A stretch of DNA of 9,276 nt from Elusimicrobiota bacterium (GTDB lineage: Bacteria > Elusimicrobiota > Elusimicrobia > UBA1565 > JACRDR01): the NCBI GenBank assembly GCA_016212845.1, contig JACRDR010000205.1, positions 1 to 9,276 on the forward strand, given 5' to 3'. This document shows positions 6,983-9,276 of the stretch, piece by piece. The notes below the pieces were generated by a model. That model was not told where the DNA came from and did no database searches. It worked only from the letters and a program-made list of their open reading frames with translations. A program made the translations under genes and the position numbers. The stretch's first letter is position 1. The number at the start of each line of letters is the position of its first letter.

Positions 6983-8642
6983 GGAAGGGCGAGGGCAAGA
7001 GCGGCGGCCGCGCGCGCTCCTCGGGAACGCGCTGCAGCTCGATCGTCGAAACGAGCAAGGAGGGCGAGATCTGGTCGACCGGGACCTGGCCCGACTCGGC
7101 GCCGCAGTTGAAGGGGTTGGCGAGCTTCGCGTCGTCTCCGGCCGCCGCGATCCGGTTCAAGACGACCAGCGGCGTGCCGACCATCTTCACGCCGCGCACC
7201 GCGGTCTCCTCGCCCGTCTCGGCGTCGATCTTATACACCAGGCGCGGCCGCACCTCGAGCGTCTGAGCCGCGCGCCGGTTGTTCGGGTTCTCGCCGCCGG
7301 AGGAGCCGACGAGCAAGAACCCGTACGGCTTTCCCTGCGCCTTGGCGAGCGCCATGAGCCTTTTCTTCAGCTCGTCTCTCGGCACGGGCTGATGGGCGAT
7401 GACCATGAGGTTCGCCATCCGGCCGCTCGGGTGATGGAACGCGTCGGCGCGGCCGTGTCCGTTCGAGCGCGGGAATCCCTTTACGGGCCAGCGCGACATG
7501 AGGAAGCCCTTCAGCACGCCGCGGTCGATGAGCGTCACCTTCTGCGCGGGCACGCCCTCGTCGTCGTACTCGTAGTGGCCGTGGAGCTGCTGGCCCTCGA
7601 ACTCCTTCATCGTCGGGTCGTCGACGAGGCTCAGGAACTCGGGGATGACCTTCTGCCCGACTTGGTCCTTGAAGACCTGGCTCTCGTTGGGATCGCGCTG
7701 ACGCTGTCCCTCGAGCTTGTGGCCGAGCGCCTCGTGGAAGAAGACGCCGGCCACCTCGGGATCGAGGATCGCGGGGGCGGAAAAGGGCGGCTGCACCGGG
7801 GCGGCCTGCGCGGCCTTGAGCTCCTGAGCCAGCGCGTCCCCCTCCCTTATAAGGACGTCCATCGGGGGAAGGTCCTTCGGAGTGTTGACCGCCCAGGAGC
7901 GCCGGTTGTCGACGCGCATCCCGTCTTCCGCGCGCGCCCAGGCGTTGAGGATGAGGACGACCGAGGCGTGCTCGTAGGGCGACGCGATCCGCGTGCCTTC
8001 GCTGGTCAGCAGCCAGCGGCGGCTCTGCTCCAGCTCGAGGTAGGCGTACGAGCCCTGGATCCACGGGTACTTCTTGAACTGCCCGCTCGCGGCCTGCAGG
8101 CTCAGCTTGATCGCCTTGGCGTCGGCCTCGAGCGCCGGGTTCGGGCGGGCGGCGGTATACGCCGGCTCGCGGGAGAGGTCGTCGAGCTTGTCGCGGTCGA
8201 GCTCAGTAGCCTTCTTCGCCTTTTTTTCGAGGAATCCCGCGACCGCCGCCTTGTACGCCTCGTCGGTCAGGTTCCAGAGGTTGTGGCGCAGGACCTTGGG
8301 CTCGGCGGCCGCCGACCCGCTCTTGCCGTGGTAGGTGAGATCGGTGTTGTCGAGCGTCTCGCCGCCCATGCGGGCCTCGACGTAGAGCGTGCGCTCTTCC
8401 TCGCGCTCGGCGCGGAGCGTGGCGCCGTAGGACGAGACCAGCCGCACGACGTCGTCTTCGACCATCCGGTAGGCGAGGAAATACGGCGGACCGAAGTCGT
8501 CGACCTTGAGCTTCTTGAGGGAGCGGTTCATCTCCGCCTGCATCGCCTCGAAGACCTCGCCGTCGGGCGGGAGGGCCGGAGGCGTCAGATCGAAGGCGAA
8601 CGCGGAGGCGGCGAGCAGCGGAAAAAGAAACGCGAACGTCAC
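6969..8642 (-). CDS. Exported TldD-family metallopeptidase, intact catalytic site
   Basis: A 557-residue TldD-like protein. The HExxxH metal motif is present as HEALGH (303-308) in FFHEALGHKLEG, with the C-terminal Cys ligand at C513 in NCGAESGQVPV, matching the CGxxGQxVPV block of TldD. Other family blocks are SNGHGRAD (393-400), DDEGVPAQKVTLIDRGVLKG and VKMVGTPLVVLNRI. Unlike cytosolic TldD (about 480 residues), it begins with a clear Sec signal peptide (TFAFLFPLLAASAFA, cleavage near residue 16-18) and has about 75 extra residues, mostly N-terminal. Start is GTG 8642, four bases after the stop of the upstream membrane gene, with only a weak purine-rich ribosome site. Predicted role: metal-dependent peptide hydrolysis in the periplasm, likely with the catalytically dead paralogue next to it. 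The substrate is unknown. A slippery A AAA AAG heptamer lies at codons 139-141. Confidence 0.93.
   Translation of the reverse strand: MTFAFLFPLLAASAFAFDLTPPALPPDGEVFEAMQAEMNRSLKKLKVDDFGPPYFLAYRMVEDDVVRLVSSYGATLRAEREEERTLYVEARMGGETLDNTDLTYHGKSGSAAAEPKVLRHNLWNLTDEAYKAAVAGFLEKKAKKATELDRDKLDDLSREPAYTAARPNPALEADAKAIKLSLQAASGQFKKYPWIQGSYAYLELEQSRRWLLTSEGTRIASPYEHASVVLILNAWARAEDGMRVDNRRSWAVNTPKDLPPMDVLIREGDALAQELKAAQAAPVQPPFSAPAILDPEVAGVFFHEALGHKLEGQRQRDPNESQVFKDQVGQKVIPEFLSLVDDPTMKEFEGQQLHGHYEYDDEGVPAQKVTLIDRGVLKGFLMSRWPVKGFPRSNGHGRADAFHHPSGRMANLMVIAHQPVPRDELKKRLMALAKAQGKPYGFLLVGSSGGENPNNRRAAQTLEVRPRLVYKIDAETGEETAVRGVKMVGTPLVVLNRIAAAGDDAKLANPFNCGAESGQVPVDQISPSLLVSTIELQRVPEERARPPLLPSPFHDRD
8220..8226 (-). 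other. Slippery heptamer A AAA AAG in zero frame of the TldD-like gene
   Basis: Codons GAA AAA AAG (Glu139-Lys-Lys) form the classic bacterial -1 frameshift heptamer. A -1 shift would add five codons and stop at TGA 8205-8203, giving a product of about 146 residues. No strong upstream Shine-Dalgarno or stable downstream hairpin is evident, so function is doubtful. Confidence 0.3.
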
Positions 8643-8644
8643 GC

Positions 8645-8665
8645 TTTTACTTTATCAAAAATAAT
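8645..8665 (-). promoter_or_regulatory. AT-rich island before the TldD-like genes; possible promoter region
   Basis: Nineteen of 21 bases are A/T in an otherwise GC-rich window. It covers the last codons of the upstream membrane gene (including TTA and ATA, rare in GC-rich genomes) and its stop, just before the GTG of the first TldD-like gene. I cannot fit convincing -35/-10 boxes at proper spacing, so this is only a candidate for a promoter or a melting-prone start region. Confidence 0.25.
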
Positions 8666-9276
8666 CGTTCGTCTCGGCGCTGGGAAACCTGCTTCCAGCC
8701 GAGCTGCTCGAGCGCGCCCGACGCCCAGTCCGGCAGGACCTCTGGCACGGCGTAGACCGGCTCGCCGGCGGCGCGCGCGGCGCGCACGCGGGCCTTCAGC
8801 GCCTCGGGCTCGGCGAAGTAGCGGATGTTGAGCGGCCGGCGTTCGGAGAAATACGGCACGTACACCTGCTCGGTGGCATGGACGGCGATCCAGGCGTCCT
8901 CGGGCGTCTCGCGCTGGAGCCAGAGGGCGCGCTGCAGGTCGGCGTTCAGCTCGGGCCGCGAGCCGGGCAGGATGGAGGCCCCCGCGTTCCACGCCGCGAG
9001 GAACACCGCGAGGCAGCCGAGCGCCGCGCCGCCGAGCCTCGCCGTCGGGCGGGCCGCCTCGACCGCGCACGCGAGCAAGAGCCACAGCGCCGGCACGTCC
9101 GTATAGCGGTAGACGACCGTCGTCGGCTGCCAGTTGGTATAAAGGAGGGCGTAGCTCGCGAGCCAAAGCAGCGCCAGCCGGCCCGCCTTCGGCCGCTCGC
9201 GCAGCGCCCAAGCGGCGCCGAACGCGGCCGCGGCCCACGCGCAGGCGCCGAACGCGGCCGAGCCGCTTAGCATCTC
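8647..9276 (-). CDS. C-terminal part of a multi-span membrane protein, possibly GT-C glycosyltransferase
   Basis: The frame is open to the right window edge (GAG precedes the first ATG at 9273), so the true start probably lies outside. From that ATG, 208 residues are seen: four hydrophobic segments (about 4-24, 31-48, 59-74, 80-102) rich in Ala/Leu/Trp, then a soluble domain of about 105 residues with TPEDAWIAVHATEQVYVPYF, SERRPLNIRYF and a terminal LGWKQVSQRRDERLFLIK. Multi-span protein followed by a small C-terminal soluble domain with phrases of the type 'TPEDA...YF..R' is seen in dolichyl-phosphate-mannose-type (GT39/ArnT-like) transferases, but no catalytic motif lies in this fragment, so the family is a guess. 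The stop at 8647 is four bases before the TldD-like gene, so it may be the operon's first visible member or simply a neighbour. Confidence 0.75.
   Translation of the reverse strand, partial: EMLSGSAAFGACAWAAAAFGAAWALRERPKAGRLALLWLASYALLYTNWQPTTVVYRYTDVPALWLLLACAVEAARPTARLGGAALGCLAVFLAAWNAGASILPGSRPELNADLQRALWLQRETPEDAWIAVHATEQVYVPYFSERRPLNIRYFAEPEALKARVRAARAAGEPVYAVPEVLPDWASGALEQLGWKQVSQRRDERLFLIK

Noticed and set aside
4763..7111. Long open frame on the plus strand (782 codons) antisense to the sigma and TldD genes
   Set aside because: Arg/Glu/Leu/Val/His-rich composition typical of the antisense frame of GC-rich genes, no recognisable domain, and it spans several genes with clear functions on the other strand.
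6870..8831. Long open frame on the plus strand (653 codons) antisense to the active TldD-like gene
   Set aside because: Same antisense artefact of high G+C third positions; no signal peptide, motif or ribosome site.
8639..9238. Alternative minus-strand frame (199 codons) over the membrane protein
   Set aside because: Arg-rich and without hydrophobic segments, while the chosen frame gives four membrane spans and a plausible soluble domain.
1..9276. CRISPR arrays, tRNA/rRNA genes, insertion sequences, riboswitches
   Set aside because: No regularly spaced repeats, cloverleaf-like segments, transposase motifs or untranslated leaders of sufficient length; all but 16 bases are occupied by protein genes.

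Overview
The window is a GC-rich (by eye about two thirds G+C), almost gap-free block of eight genes, all on the minus strand, so transcription runs from high to low coordinates. An outer-membrane TolC-like protein, periplasmic signal peptides and a periplasmic adaptor point to a diderm (Gram-negative) bacterium. Phylum cannot be proved from the sequence. The high G+C and the style of the TldD-like and adaptor proteins remind me of uncultured high-GC lineages such as Elusimicrobiota, but that is a low-confidence impression.

Layout in transcription order: (1) 9276-8647, C-terminal part of a multi-span membrane protein, cut by the window edge, possibly a GT-C type glycosyltransferase. (2) 8642-6969, an exported TldD-family metallopeptidase with an intact HExxxH motif and the downstream Cys ligand. 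(3) 6982-5327, an exported TldD paralogue in which the metal site has been erased. (4) 5314-4739, an ECF sigma factor. (5) 4738-4301, a zf-HC2 single-span anti-sigma factor. (6) 4304-3933, a small membrane-anchored Spy/CpxP/CnrX-like protein with two LTxxQ-like motifs and a His-rich tail. (7) 3936-2686, a TolC-like outer-membrane factor. (8) 2689-1670, a MacA/HlyD-like membrane fusion protein with a very short hairpin. (9) 1670-1, a MacB-like ABC ATPase-permease, cut at its C-terminus by the window edge. That is eight complete or near-complete genes plus the fragment at the right edge.

Junctions are 4 bp, -14 bp, 12 bp, 0 bp, -4 bp, -4 bp, -4 bp (or -1) and -1 bp. Only 16 bases lie outside genes, and there is no room for an internal terminator or a conventional intergenic promoter. 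The genes from TldD-1 onward therefore look like one translationally coupled operon. No intergenic stretch exceeds 300 bases, and I see no RNA gene, CRISPR array, insertion sequence or attachment site.

How they may work together (inference): the sigma/anti-sigma/Spy-like trio resembles the CnrH-CnrY-CnrX logic, in which a periplasmic sensor releases an ECF sigma factor that switches on an efflux pump. Here the pump is a tripartite MacAB-TolC type and the same unit carries an active/inactive pair of exported TldD-like proteins. TldD/TldE is the known cytosolic pair that trims modified peptides such as microcin B17, and MacB-type pumps export peptides and amphipathic compounds. A periplasmic peptide-handling and export system under envelope-stress control is the most interesting reading of the window.
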